From positions 62,001 to 126,000 of the forward strand of contig NZ_JAAOBY010000008.1 in the NCBI RefSeq assembly GCF_011365745.1: a stretch of 64,000 bases of DNA, in the 5' to 3' direction. The DNA comes from Flavobacterium turcicum (GTDB lineage: Bacteria; Bacteroidota; Bacteroidia; Flavobacteriales; Flavobacteriaceae). The notes below the pieces were generated by a model. That model was not told where the DNA came from. It ran no database searches and saw nothing but the letters and a program-made list of their open reading frames with translations. Positions 7,726-18,717 of this stretch are shown here, in pieces. Positions within the stretch are counted from its first letter, which is position 1. Every line of letters begins with the position of its first letter. The translations under genes were made by a program, and so were the position numbers.

Positions 7726-8727
7726 ATGACAGAAGGAAATTTTGTAGACTACGTAAAAATATATGTTTCATCCGGTAAAGGTGGTAAAGGATCTACGCAC
7801 TTGCACCGTGAGAAATTTATTCAATACGGTGGTCCTGATGGAGGTGATGGAGGTCGTGGAGGACACGTTTATATAGTAGGAAACAAAGGATTGTGGACTT
7901 TATTTCACCTAAAATTTGCCCGACACATTAAAGCTGGAAATGGCGGAGATGGTAGTGGCGACAGAAGTACGGGTGCTGATGGTGAAGACAAATACCTCGA
8001 AGTGCCTTTGGGGACGGTAGTAAAAGATAAAGAAACAGGTGAGATTTTATTTGAAATAACCGAAGATGGTGAAAAAAGAATATTGTCTCGAGGTGGAAAA
8101 GGGGGATTAGGAAACTGGCATTTTAGAAGTTCAACCAATCAAACACCACGATATGCGCAGCCAGGTTTGCCAGGCGTAGAGATGGATGTTATTTTAGAAT
8201 TGAAAGTTTTAGCTGATGTTGGTTTAGTAGGTTTTCCTAATGCAGGAAAATCGACTTTATTATCAGTTTTGACTTCGGCTAAGCCAAAAATTGCTGATTA
8301 TCCTTTTACCACGTTAAAGCCTAATTTAGGTATTGTGGCTTACAGAGATTTTCAATCATTTGTTATTGCTGATATTCCGGGAATTATTGAAGGCGCTGCC
8401 GAAGGTAAAGGATTGGGGCATTATTTTTTACGTCACATTGAGCGCAACTCGACTTTATTATTTTTGGTGCCTGTTGATACCCCAGATATTAAAGGCGAAT
8501 ACGATATTTTGGTAAACGAATTGACCAAATACAATCCAGAAATGCTAGATAAAGAACGTTTGTTAGTAATTTCTAAGTGCGATATGCTAGATGATGAATT
8601 GAGAGCAGAATTAAAAACAGAATTAGACGCTTCGTTTAAAGATATTCCGTATATGTTTATTTCGTCTGTAGCGCAGCAAGGACTTACCGAACTAAAAGAT
8701 AAATTATGGAAAATGCTTAATGATTAA
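7726..8727 (+). CDS. obgE: GTPase ObgE/CgtA
   Basis: A 333-residue ribosome-associated GTPase involved in late 50S assembly and stress signalling. Residues 1-160 form the Gly-rich Obg fold (many GGxGG segments such as [13 protein letters not shown]). The G domain follows with G1 [11 protein letters not shown], a switch [18 protein letters not shown], and a divergent G4 SKCD. The protein ends after the G domain, so the C-terminal OCT domain of E. coli and Bacillus Obg is absent, as is usual in this phylum. A strong terminator follows. Confidence 0.96.
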   Translation: MTEGNFVDYVKIYVSSGKGGKGSTHLHREKFIQYGGPDGGDGGRGGHVYIVGNKGLWTLFHLKFARHIKAGNGGDGSGDRSTGADGEDKYLEVPLGTVVKDKETGEILFEITEDGEKRILSRGGKGGLGNWHFRSSTNQTPRYAQPGLPGVEMDVILELKVLADVGLVGFPNAGKSTLLSVLTSAKPKIADYPFTTLKPNLGIVAYRDFQSFVIADIPGIIEGAAEGKGLGHYFLRHIERNSTLLFLVPVDTPDIKGEYDILVNELTKYNPEMLDKERLLVISKCDMLDDELRAELKTELDASFKDIPYMFISSVAQQGLTELKDKLWKMLND

Positions 8728-8747
8728 GCTATTTTCTATTTCTATTC

Positions 8748-8778
8748 AAAAAGGATTTCAGTACTGAAATCCTTTTTT
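8748..8778 (+). terminator. Bidirectional terminator between obgE and the glycosyltransferase gene
   Basis: AAAAAGGATTTCAG (8748-8761) is a perfect inverted repeat with 8764-8777 around a TA centre, with A and T tails on both sides. It lies between converging genes and can serve both strands. Confidence 0.85.
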
Positions 8779-8809
8779 GGTTTAAAATAGTTTTGTTCTA
8801 GGATTATTG

Positions 8810-9799
8810 TTAATCGTGGTAAGTGTCAAATAAATATTGCAGCGTGTTTGTGATAGAATTGGCCGGCATCTTAGGATAAATGGTCGAGGCGTTCAGCCAA
8901 TTTTCGATTGTGATTTCAAAATCTTTTCCTACATCGTAGCGCAGAGGTACGCCTAGTTGTTGTAAAGCAGCAGCATTACACTCTTGCTCGTAATGGTTGC
9001 GAATGGGTATGCTGAGTATCTTTTTACCCAAATGCAACGCCTCAGCAGGTGTTTCAAAACCACCACCGGTAATGATTCCGTGACAATGAATAAGACTGTG
9101 GTTGAATAGTTGCTGATTGACTGGGAAATAGGTAATATTTCGGAGTGTATAGGCTTCCTTGATATCTCCTAAAAACCAATGAAAATGTACTGTAGGCATT
9201 TTATTAAAGGCTTTTTCTAAACATTCTTTGTCAAAAGAAGGAAGATAAACCGTAATATGTTCTTGGTCTTTTGGTTCTGCATTTACAATTTCATCTTTGA
9301 TGATCGGCGGATGTATGAACGTATCGTACTTTTCAAAATGCAAACCAATGTGCTTAGGCGATGGTGCGTAGTGCTTTAAAATCAGTTCTCCCATGACACT
9401 TTTCTTTTCAGGTCGTGGGGTTTTCTCAGAGATAAAACTAGCTTGGTGTCCAAATTGTACCGAATGCACTTTTTGAATTTTACAAGCTAAAGCTGTAACA
9501 GAATCAAAATCGTTGATGACAACATCGTAATTTTTTAAAGGTAAACTACTAGCGTCTTTATAAATTTGTAAAGGTCGAAAATTTTTAGCAATGTTCCAGT
9601 AATGAAGTCCTCCGCAAGTGCTATAATGCAAACTACATCCTTTACTTCTAAACGCAACAGGCAAATTAATATCGAGGCTTGCATTGTTTCCGCTTAAAAA
9701 AAAATCTACTTCGCCAAACTTTTTTAAGTACGGATACAGTTGTGTTGCTCTGCTAATGTGGCCGTTTCCTGTGGCCTGTATGGCATAAAATATTTTCAT
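8810..9799 (-). CDS. GT-B fold glycosyltransferase (MurG/GT28-like)
   Basis: A 329-residue protein with the two-domain GT-B layout. The N-terminal IFYAIQATGNGHISRATQ is the glycine-rich acceptor-side loop. The C-terminal domain carries the nucleotide-sugar signature GIITGGGFETPAEALHLGKK followed by SIPIRNHYEQECNAAALQQLG, which resembles MurG-like and monogalactosyldiacylglycerol-synthase-like enzymes. Donor and acceptor cannot be named. It is 44 bases downstream of the LpxH-like gene on the same strand, so a role in an envelope lipid or glycolipid is a fair inference. No membrane segment is evident. Confidence 0.82.
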   Translation of the reverse strand: MKIFYAIQATGNGHISRATQLYPYLKKFGEVDFFLSGNNASLDINLPVAFRSKGCSLHYSTCGGLHYWNIAKNFRPLQIYKDASSLPLKNYDVVINDFDSVTALACKIQKVHSVQFGHQASFISEKTPRPEKKSVMGELILKHYAPSPKHIGLHFEKYDTFIHPPIIKDEIVNAEPKDQEHITVYLPSFDKECLEKAFNKMPTVHFHWFLGDIKEAYTLRNITYFPVNQQLFNHSLIHCHGIITGGGFETPAEALHLGKKILSIPIRNHYEQECNAAALQQLGVPLRYDVGKDFEITIENWLNASTIYPKMPANSITNTLQYLFDTYHD

Positions 9800-9843
9800 A
9801 AATAAGGAATTTATTTAATCTTTTCTGGAAATATGATGACTTG

Positions 9844-10659
9844 TTACGCTAAAATTTTAGAGACAATATCAGTTGCGACTTGATTTTCTTGTAAATCATC
9901 GGTCATAAAATCTGTTTTTCGATAGTGGTAAATGCGCCATTTTTCTTTTCGATATTCTAATGCCGTCAAATTTTCAACCCAGTCGCCACTATTCAAATAC
10001 AGCACTTGTCCGTTCTCATTTTTGACAATCTTTTTTTGTGGCATGTGAATGTGTCCACACACTACATAACTGTATTTTTTTTCAATAGCGATTTCTGCCG
10101 CCGTTGTCTCAAAATTGGATACAAAAGCAACTGCTTTTTTGACACTATTTTTTATCGTTTTTGAAAAGCTTCGTTTCTCTTTACCCATCGATACCAAAAT
10201 CCAATTGATAAAACTGTTAATTAAAATCAGCAAGTCATAGCCTTTACCTCCGAGTTTAGCTACTATTTTGGCGTAGCCTTGCGTTGAAGAGTCAAACACA
10301 TCGCCGTGAAAAATCCATGCTTTTTGTCCGTCAAGGTCTAATACCAGTTTGTCAACCAGTTCTAAATTCCCAAGTATAAAATCAGAATATTTTCGGAGTG
10401 CTTCGTCATGGTTTCCGGTAATGTAGATTACACGAGTTCCCATATTCGACATTTTAATAATGTAACGCAGTACTTCCATGTGTGCAGCCGGAAAGTAACT
10501 TTTGCTAAAGCTCCACATGTCAATAATGTCGCCATTTAAAACTAAAATTTTAGGCTTAATGGATTTTAAATAATGGAGTAGTTCTTTGGCGTGGCAGCCA
10601 TACGTACCAAGGTGAACATCACTGATAACAACTAAAGGTATTTTTCGCTTTCTTTTCAT
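9844..10659 (-). CDS. UDP-2,3-diacylglucosamine diphosphatase-like metallophosphoesterase
   Basis: A 271-residue calcineurin-like phosphoesterase. All metal motifs are present: DVH at residues 14-16, GD at 43-44, GNHD at 82-85, a later HGD, and GHIH in VVCGHIHMPQ near residue 200. Sequence and size match the LpxH-like proteins commonly annotated as UDP-2,3-diacylglucosamine hydrolase in Bacteroidetes, which would act in lipid A assembly at the inner membrane. Distant relatives act on other nucleotide or lipid diphosphates, so the substrate is not certain. It is the first gene of a pair with the glycosyltransferase. Confidence 0.82.
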   Translation of the reverse strand: MKRKRKIPLVVISDVHLGTYGCHAKELLHYLKSIKPKILVLNGDIIDMWSFSKSYFPAAHMEVLRYIIKMSNMGTRVIYITGNHDEALRKYSDFILGNLELVDKLVLDLDGQKAWIFHGDVFDSSTQGYAKIVAKLGGKGYDLLILINSFINWILVSMGKEKRSFSKTIKNSVKKAVAFVSNFETTAAEIAIEKKYSYVVCGHIHMPQKKIVKNENGQVLYLNSGDWVENLTALEYRKEKWRIYHYRKTDFMTDDLQENQVATDIVSKILA

Positions 10660-10788
10660 AAAAAGTTTTTACGAATGTACTCTTACAATGTTATGCCAAT
10701 GTTGGTTTAGCGTTATGATTTAGAATTGCAGCTGTTTTTGAGTTTGTTAGCAGTTTTTTAATGGAGTTGCTCTTGTAAATTGGATGAA

Positions 10789-10823
10789 AAAAATCCGTTT
10801 CCTGCACGAGAAAACGGATTTTT
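10789..10823 (-). terminator. Terminator after the alpha-2-macroglobulin gene
   Basis: AAAATCCGTTT (10790-10800) pairs with AAACGGATTTT downstream, with a loop of about 11 bases. On the minus strand the stem is followed by a T run. It lies 21 bases beyond the macroglobulin stop at 10844. Confidence 0.8.
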
Positions 10824-10843
10824 GAAAGGGAAATTAATTTACT

Positions 10844-13800
10844 TTATTCTTTAACGTTAACTCTAATTCCTTTGGTATGGCTAGTATATTCTGGAGCGTA
10901 CATGCTTTGAATGGTCGAAATTCCGTTCGAAAAATCGCCTTTGTTGTTCACGCGAACAGTATATTCCAAAACATATGTTCCTTTGTCAATCTTATCAAAA
11001 AAGAAATGGGTTGCCGCATCTTTGATACTTTGATAAAATCCTAATCCACCTTTGTATTGATAGGCAGAAAGCACATCGGTAGGCTCAAAACAAGACGCTC
11101 GCATGTCTTTTAGATGTACAAATTCCATAGGCTCTTTGGCGTTTATTATCAATCGAACGGTAACCAAATCACCAATTTGTAGCGGATTTGCAGCAGTGAT
11201 TTTGTTTAATTGTTTGCCATTTGCCGTATCCGTGTTGAGATACAATTCTTTTAATGCAGTGAGGTTTTGATTATCGCTGCTTTTAATTTGATCTAAATCT
11301 TCAAAATATTGCCAATAAATTCCGCCATAACCTGGAACATTTGATTTGTTTTGAATGCTGATATTAGCCATTTCTTTTTTGATTTCAGCTGCTTTCCAAG
11401 TAAGTTTGAGGTATCCTGTTTCGGCTTCTTTCTCTGTTTCGGAGCGTTTTTTGGTCAGTATTTTTTCGTCTCCAATTTTAATGACGGTATTGTCTTTGAC
11501 ACTCAGCCAATCTGTGCCTTGCATGAGTAATGCATAGATTGCCTCAGTAGTTGATTTTGTGGTTGGCCAATTTTTTGTTTGTTTGTTTTTGAGCAACCAA
11601 ACTTTCATGTCATCAACGGCTTTTTTATCGTTTGTCACTTCTGTGAAAACTTCAATGAGCAAAGCTTGTGTTTCAATAGGAGCTTGATACCAATACCAAC
11701 CTGATTTGTTGGCAATCCAATACATACCCCAATCTTCATTGTTCGAGGCTGTTTCCCTTAAGCTTTCGATTATCTTTTTGGCACTTTCTTGTTGTCCAAA
11801 ACGATGTAATGTTAGTGCAGCTAAGCCCTTTTCATACAAAGAATAAGTCAGCCATTCTTTTTTAACAGCATCAAGATATTTGTTGATGGTTTTAGTCAGC
11901 ATTTCCGGAGTTGGATTTGTTTTGAGGAAAAAACTTCTGCTGTACAAATAATGTAATTCAGTGTATGGGTTGCGCCAAATCAAAGCGGAATTATTAGCAG
12001 CGTTATTATTATGGCTTTGCAAAAACTGTTGGTCTAAGTACGGTACCGCTGTCTTTGTAATTGTGCTGATACTTGCAGTAGTTTTTTCGTCAGAACTTAA
12101 TTTTTGTAAGTGACCTAAACCAGCTACAATATGTCTGGTAATGTATTCATTGGCATCGCTGCCATCAAACCAAGCAAATCCACCTGATGATTTTTGTTTT
12201 TGTTTTAATTTGTCAAATGTTGCTTCCTGAGATCCTTTCATTTTTTCTAAATCAAAAAGAGCGGCTAGTCTTTGCTTTTTTTCTTCTTCAGAAGTAGCAT
12301 CACGGAGCCAAGGTGTTTCGGCCAAAATAATGGATTTGAGAGTTTCATTAGTTTCTAAGGGACTGTTTTTAGTTCCCTTTTGACGCCAATTATCAAAAAC
12401 TTGCGCAATTTTTGGGTTGCTGTTGATAATGTTAGTGGCTAGTGCGTTAGCATAAAAACGAGCGAAGGTTTGTTCAGCACATTCGTGCTCGTATTCCATC
12501 AAATAGGGCAATGATTGTATGGCAAGCCAAGTAGGATTTGAAGTATATTCAAAGGTGAATTGATGGTTTTTTAAAGTAGATGAAGAGTTGTTTTTTAAGT
12601 TCGTAAAGGTATATTCTTTCTTAGAATTGTTTCTAACCCAAACCGGAATACTCTCTGTGACAAGCATGTTGTTTGTTAAAACGGGTACAATATTTTCCTC
12701 GCCATCTGAAAAATCTCCTGCTTTAGCCAAAATTTTATACTGTACACCTTGCAAACCTTCTGGAATGTAGATTTTCCAGCTTACCGTGGTATTACCAAAG
12801 GGAGCAATTGTAAAGTTTTTGGTCGGTTTACTATTTGCCATTTTTAAATCAATTGGCTGCATATTTGTGGCATCATACAATTGAAAAATTGCAATTCCAA
12901 CTTTTGGATCTTTTGTGATGTTGGCAATTTTGGCAGTAATGCTGATACTGTCTTTTTCTCTAAAAAAACGAGGTAGGTTAGGGGTTACCATTAACTCTTT
13001 TTGAGTAACAACTGTTTTTTCTAAAAAGCCAGAAACGGCTTCTTTATTGTGCGCCATCAAACGAAGTTTCCAAGCCGTTAGGGCTTCAGGTGAAGTAAAT
13101 GAAAATTGTACTTTGCCCTTGGCATCACTTTGCAAATGCGGATAAAAAAAGGCAGTTTCAGATAAGTTAGTTCTTGCTTTTACTTGAGTTAAAGCTTGCA
13201 TTGCATTTTTTGTGGTAATTATGATGACTCCGTTTTTGCCCTTGTCGCCGTATAAGGCAGTGGCTTTAGTATCCTTCAGGACTTCAACATTTAGTATGTC
13301 AGCTGATGGAATATCCTTAATTTGTTCCATGCTCATAGGTACACCATCAACGATACAAAGCGCATTTAACTGTGCCGAGGTATTAGCCGCTCCGCGAATG
13401 ATGATTTTTTCGGATTTAGTCATTGTCGGCTTGACAAACTGAATTTGGTCTACTTTTGTAGCAGGTGGATATACCACTTCTTGAAGTGCTCCTGCGGTAC
13501 CCGTGACCCTAGGTTCTACAGTTAGTACTGCATCAGGGTCTCCTTTAATTATTTCACTTCCAAGTTTTTTATCTTTTATTTCATAGTAAGACGGTCCGTT
13601 TCCATAAGTTGATTCATTAAAATTAAAGCCAAACCATTTTAGGCGAGTAACTTCATTTAGAAGATTTAAGGGATTGTAATCTAAATTTAAATTCTGAAAA
13701 TAGATATCCGTATTCTCAAATCCTAAACCTGTTTTGAAGTAGATATTATTTCTACTAAAGTTATTAAAATTTAATGCCTCCCATGGAGCTTTGGTAAACT

Positions 13801-16800
13801 GGTCTAAAGAGCTGTCATACATTGAAGCCAAAATTTCAGCTTCTTGAAGAGTGTTTGATGATTTGATTTGAAAAGACCAATTTTCATTACTTCCTGGCTC
13901 AATTTTATTTCTAAAACTTTCTACTGAAAATTCTATTTTAGGTTCCTCAGACTTTAATTCTACTTCTAGTTGTTCTATAAAATATTGGTTCTCAAATACA
14001 CTTTGGAAACCAACTTTGAGTGACTTTTCGAAATCCTTTTGAAGAGGAATAGTAACTGTAGCTTGATGGTTTTTTAAAACAATGTTTTGTTCGTAAAAAG
14101 TACCGTTTTTATAATTGGCACTTGTAAGAATATGTAATGAGTCAACTACTGAGTGGATCTCAATGGTTGCAAAACCATCGTTTTTTGGGTCTTTGTTGAT
14201 TTGCTTAATTGTAAATAACTTATTGGGGCTATACTTGTCTTTGCTTTGTATAATTGAGAAATCAGAAATAGTTTCGATAGGGTTTTCAAAACTATCTTTT
14301 GCCGAAAATACAACCTTATAGTTTCCAGATTGATAATTAGTTATGAAATCGAGTGCGATATTTTTGTCCTTTTCAGTATCTATTTTTTTTGAAAACAGTA
14401 AAATTTCAGTTGGTTTTTTTGATGTTTCAGAATGGTTAATTTCGTAAGGAAATAATTTTTCAAATTCGGAATCCGAAATAGTAGCAATTTCGGGTTTAGT
14501 GAAAACTCTAGATTTGAATTTATTTTCAAACGGACTTACTTAATACAATTTAATTGCTCCTTTTGTAGCTTTAAATTCTCCATTTAAATTTGTGCTACTC
14601 AGGTTGATTTCATTTTTGTTTTTCGTTTCAATCCTGTTTGCTATAAATGCATTCAATACCAAATCATGGTAACCTACTTTAATCGTGGTAACGGCAGTAT
14701 GTGTTTCTCCATTAATATCAGTAACGCTTGCGTTTATTCTATAATTAAAAACAGGAAGCTGTTCCTTACTCGCATTTTTAGACGGCTTTGCAGTGAAATC
14801 AATCACAAATTTGCCTGAAGCATCTGTTTTAGTTTCGCTACTAATTAAAGTTTCTTCTGGCTCATAACTATAATAATTCCTGAAAGAATTCGTGAAGCGA
14901 GTTATGGTGTAGGTTACTTTGGCATCCGAAATAGTGCTTCCTGCAAATGCTTTGGCAGTGCCTTTTACTGTAACCTGTTGATTAACTTGAAAGCTTTCTT
15001 TTTTAGGTTCGAAAGTAACTTCAAACTTTGGTCGTTTGTATTCTTCTACTCTAAAATAAGTAGATGAGTTTTCTAAAGTAACATTTTCTAACAAAGGTTG
15101 TTCATCTCCTGTAATGTCAGAAAACATATTTTTGGTGTAAGCTGCAGGGTGTTTTGCTTGTATTCTAAAACTTCCTGTCAAGCCTGTTTTTGGTAAAATA
15201 AATTCACCAGAAAAAGAACCAAACTCATTTGTGGAAACCTCAATATCTTTAAAGTTGTTGTCATTAGAGTCTTGAATGGTAACTAGAAAAGAAGTATTGG
15301 GAACAACATTCGATTTGTTATTCTTTTTTTGAATAGCAATTCCTTTGAAATAAACCGTCTGTCCTGGTCTGTAAATAGCCCGGTCCAGGTAAAATTCAAC
15401 TTTTCTAACAATTTTTTTATCTTCTATTTTTTTATAATCATAACTGTTGTTTAAATATCCCTTTTGGATAAATAGGGTGTCATTTTTGGTTGAGAATTGT
15501 ATATAACTATTAGCATAATTGTCTTTTTCTTTTGGGTGAAAAGCGAGTCCATTTTTATCTGTTTTTAGGGTTTTATTTAACAATTTGATAGTGACATTTT
15601 CTAATGGTGTTCCTGTTTTTCTATCTAAAACTGTGTAATATTCCGTGTTATCTTTTGTATTTGCTAAGACTGAAATATTTGAAACTGTTATGGTTTCAAA
15701 CCCAAATCCTTTTTTCTCTTTAGAGTTACTATCACTTTCGAAATAGACTAGATAATTACCTGTTTCTAATTGTGGTAAAAGTACCTCGGTGGTGTACTCA
15801 AAATAATCTTTTTTGTCAATGAGTTCGTAGCTTTTTGTTATAAAAGGTTTATTATTAGCTACAATGTAGTTTGCCAAACTATCACTTTTTTGGTATTTTT
15901 GGTAAAATTCTTCCTTTTTGTTATTACTTATTTTAAAAAAAGAAACCTTTAAATTATTGGTGTTTCTATATCGAATGAATGCTCTTGTGTTTTCTTTATT
16001 GTAAATGTTTTGTTGGAGTTCAACTTGAATGGTTTTTGACAGTAGTTTTTCTTTGGCTTGTTGAGCCAGTTTGAAGGTGTTTGAACTATCATTAGTTTTT
16101 AAAACGCTTTCTAATTCGGCTAAAGCTTTATTATTATAATCAGGATGTACCTCTTTTGAAGCTAGATTTGCATAAGTTTTGGCTTTTTCTAATTGAATTT
16201 TTTGTGATTGAATATTCTCACTTGGTAGTGTTTCAAGGTTAACTAATGCAGTCAGTAAGTTTTCATCAGATTTTACAAGATAGTTAGAACAAAATAGTAC
16301 ACGTTCTAATTTGTTTTCAATAGTTGGTGCATCAGCTTCTAGCTTTTGATACAAGGAAAGCACCTTTTTTAAATTTTCATCTTCGATAAAATTAATGTTT
16401 AATTTTAAAAAGGCATCAGTGTTTCCTAATAAATTATTTTTATAAGCTTCAAATTGTTTCGCATCAAACTGCCATTCATATATTTTTGTTTGGTAAAAAG
16501 TAATGTTCTCTTTTAGCAGGTACTCAAACAGATTTTCTTTTTTTAATTTCTCTAAATTAAAAAAATTAAAAACCGCTTCATAATTGGTTAGAGGAATTGC
16601 TTTTAAAACGGACTCGTTTTCTAATGTTTTTTCGAATATTTTGTCAATGTCTTCTGAAGTATTGTAATTATTAACTGTTGCACTATCAATTAGATTTACG
16701 CTATTTTCATTTTCGACTGAGGATGAATCCACAACGGCTACCCCAAAGTTTTCATATTCTTCGTTATAATCGCTCAAACACTTTGCATAAACTAAATTCA

Positions 16801-17098
16801 AAATTGCTTTTGTAGGTATGCTGGCGGTCTTAATTTCAGTTTTAAGATTATGAATGATTTGACTTTTTGCATCTTCTTCAAGAACCTGCAGGTATTTTGA
16901 TTTGTAAAAAAAGCATTTGATAATTTGCTCCTCGTTCTTATTTTGAACTGCTTTTTTATAAATTTTATCAACGAGTACAGAGGCTGATTTAATTTTACCC
17001 TGATTTTCGTTTGCAAGAACTTCTTGCCATTTTTTGTCAAATTGTTGCGATTGCATTACTGTGCAGGTTAAAAGCAAGAATAAAAGAATACCTCTCAT
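10844..17098 (-). pseudogene. Alpha-2-macroglobulin-like protein with TonB-plug-like domain, interrupted by one in-frame stop
   Basis: This is one reading frame of about 2,084 codons broken only by a TAA at 14540-14542 (codon 853). Translation on both sides is continuous in the same frame, with no frameshift. The 5' part (852 residues) has a type I signal peptide (MRGILLFLLLTCTVMQSQ), a long N-terminal region, an MG2-type segment near residue 565 (FYLDRAIYRPGQTVYFKG), and FRVEEYKRPKFEV near 685. After the stop the match continues with VSPFENKFKSRVFTKPEI. It goes on through a plug-like domain at about 1195-1305 (IIIRGAANTS, CIVDGVPMS, ILNVEVLKDTKATALYGDKG, GVIIITTK), the A2M core, and an intact thioester motif CAEQ at codons 1540-1543 (12470-12481). 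Relatives are periplasmic or surface-exposed protease traps. As written, only the first 40 percent would be made, without the thioester. The stop could be a real nonsense mutation, a base-call error, or a read-through site. Confidence 0.85.
14540..14542 (-). other. In-frame TAA interrupting the macroglobulin gene
   Basis: The reading-strand context is ATT AAA TTG TAT TAA GTA AGT CCG. One base change (for example AAA, CAA or GAA to TAA) explains it. Codons on both sides encode family-like sequence in the same frame, and no start codon or ribosome-binding region that could restart the 3' half is evident. Confidence 0.85.
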
Positions 17099-17191
17099 AA
17101 ATGAAGTTTTGTTTTAATAAAAAAGTTTTTCTCAAAAAGAATACTATAAAAGCAGTGTATTTTCTTCTTTTTTTGATGTAAGCTCCTAAAT

Positions 17192-17232
17192 AAAAAAGCA
17201 ATCTCCTTAACTGAATTAAGAAAATCGCTTTT
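17192..17232 (-). terminator. Minus-strand terminator of the Mpo1-like gene
   Basis: About 17 paired positions (17194-17210 with 17216-17232) and a 5-base loop. On the minus strand all pair if G.U is allowed, and a T run follows. On the plus strand three of these pairs become C.A mismatches, so the element is directional for the gene ending at 17280. Confidence 0.7.
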
Positions 17233-17279
17233 GTAAAGTTTAGTAAGTTAAAAAAAAGTAACTAGGGTGTGGTATTGCG

Positions 17280-17741
17280 TTACTTGCTGGCAAATACCGA
17301 ATGAATAACCCAAGCAGGTCCAATCAACAAAAATTGTAAATCCTTTATGAAGGAAGGTTTTTTACCTTCAATTTTATGTCCGTAAAACTGACCAATCCAA
17401 CCAACTGAAAAGACAATTACAGAGAATAACAATAAAGAAATAAATTGCGCAACAATAAAATTCCCTACTAGGCAAATAGCTGAAAACAGTAGCATTTTTA
17501 ACCCCATGCTGAACGATAATCTAAAGTAAAAAAGCAAGACAAAAATAAGAACTACAAAAGCCCAATTAGCAGTGATAGGGTGTATAGCTGCCAGTGGAGC
17601 AAGTATTTCGTTAGGGAAAGTCATGACCAAACCTACCACCGAAAAGAAAATTACAGGTACACAAATATAATGGATTTGCTTGTTTGTCACATTTTGATGA
17701 CTTACACTGTATTCCTCGAACCAAGTTTGTAACGATTTCAT
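17280..17741 (-). CDS. Mpo1-like (DUF962) membrane protein
   Basis: A 153-residue membrane protein with about four hydrophobic segments. The N-terminal signature MKSLQTWFEEYSVSHQNVTN and IHYICVPVIFFSVVGL is characteristic of the DUF962/Mpo1 family. Yeast Mpo1 is an iron-dependent dioxygenase of 2-hydroxy fatty acid alpha-oxidation; the bacterial role is not established. The ATG at 17741 is used rather than an upstream in-frame start at 17786, because family homology begins there. It is a single gene, flanked by its own terminator and by a divergent TPR gene. Confidence 0.85.
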   Translation of the reverse strand: MKSLQTWFEEYSVSHQNVTNKQIHYICVPVIFFSVVGLVMTFPNEILAPLAAIHPITANWAFVVLIFVLLFYFRLSFSMGLKMLLFSAICLVGNFIVAQFISLLLFSVIVFSVGWIGQFYGHKIEGKKPSFIKDLQFLLIGPAWVIHSVFASK

Positions 17742-17964
17742 AAACTGATGTTTTGAGCTAATGTAATAAAAAGTTATTAAAATCATAAAATCACCATTAA
17801 TTTTTTAGGGCGTCAGACTTTTCAATACTGAGATTCCAGATATTTGGCAAGGACTTTGCAAACTATGTTTGTAATTCCTTTTTTCAAAGAAGAGGATTTC
17901 GAAGCGCATTCAGTTTAAAAAGGGATTGCTTTTTAAATTGTTGCTCTTATTTATTTTAATTACC

Positions 17965-17972
17965 TATTTTTG
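17965..17972 (+). promoter_or_regulatory. -7 box very close to the TPR gene start
   Basis: TATTTTTG matches TAnnTTTG and ends only four bases before the ATG at 17977. If used, the start of transcription would coincide with the start codon and the mRNA would be leaderless. The T-rich local sequence means a chance match is possible. Confidence 0.4.
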
Positions 17973-17976
17973 AATT

Positions 17977-18675
17977 ATGAAACAATTTCTTTATTTACTT
18001 TTATTGCTGCCAGCGATGATATGGTCTCAGTCTAATTTTGATAAAGCAGAAAAACTCTTCAAAGAAGGCAAATACAGTCAAGCCGAAGAAGTTTTTTTAT
18101 CTTGTTTAAAAAACAATCCAAACGATTTAAAAGCAATCGAGTATTTAGGAGATATTGCAGGTCAAAATAAAGATTGGGATAAAGCGATATCCTATTACAA
18201 AAAATTAAAGGTAAGCAAGCCCTCAGAAGCGAATTACTTTTATAAATACGGCGGAGCCTTGGGGATGAAAGCAAAAGAAGCAAATAAGTTTAGGGCGTTG
18301 GGAATGATTGATGAGGTAAAGTCTTCGTTTGAAAAAGCAATAGCACTCAACCCGAAACACATCGATTCAAGATGGGCTTTGATAGAATTGTACATTCAAT
18401 TACCCGGAATAGTAGGAGGGAGCGAGTCAAAAGCCATTAAATATTCGAATGAGTTGTTGCGCTTGTCACCTGTAGATGGATATTTGTCGCGCGGGCACAT
18501 TGAAGAGTATTTTAAGCGCTATAAAAATGCCGAAGTACAATATAAAAAAGCCATACAGGTTGGCGGTTCAAAAACCAGTTATCAAAAGTTAGCTAGTTTG
18601 TACAAAAACAAAATGCGCGAACCAGAAAAAGCAAAAACTATTTTAGAAACCTATTCGAGCAAACAACAAGATTAA
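17977..18675 (+). CDS. Secreted tetratricopeptide-repeat protein
   Basis: A 232-residue protein with an N-terminal signal peptide (MKQFLYLLLLLPAMIWSQ) and then TPR units: FDKAEKLFKEGKYSQAEEVF (about 21-40), KDWDKAISYYKKLKVSKPSE, SSFEKAIALNPKHIDSRWAL, and YKNAEVQYKKAIQVGG near the C-terminus. TPRs are protein-interaction scaffolds; the partner is unknown. Mature protein should be periplasmic. It opens a plus-strand run that continues with mpl 42 bases downstream. Relatives occur in Flavobacteria as uncharacterised TPR proteins. Confidence 0.8.
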   Translation: MKQFLYLLLLLPAMIWSQSNFDKAEKLFKEGKYSQAEEVFLSCLKNNPNDLKAIEYLGDIAGQNKDWDKAISYYKKLKVSKPSEANYFYKYGGALGMKAKEANKFRALGMIDEVKSSFEKAIALNPKHIDSRWALIELYIQLPGIVGGSESKAIKYSNELLRLSPVDGYLSRGHIEEYFKRYKNAEVQYKKAIQVGGSKTSYQKLASLYKNKMREPEKAKTILETYSSKQQD

Positions 18676-18717
18676 AAAATGCTTGTTTAAGCCAATAATT
18701 ATAAACTCAATTTCAGA

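Noticed and set aside
13822-13831. Internal restart of the macroglobulin 3' half as a separate gene
   Set aside because: The frame is open back to the TAA at 14540 and the intervening 236 codons are family-like; starting at the TTG or ATG here would cut a domain.
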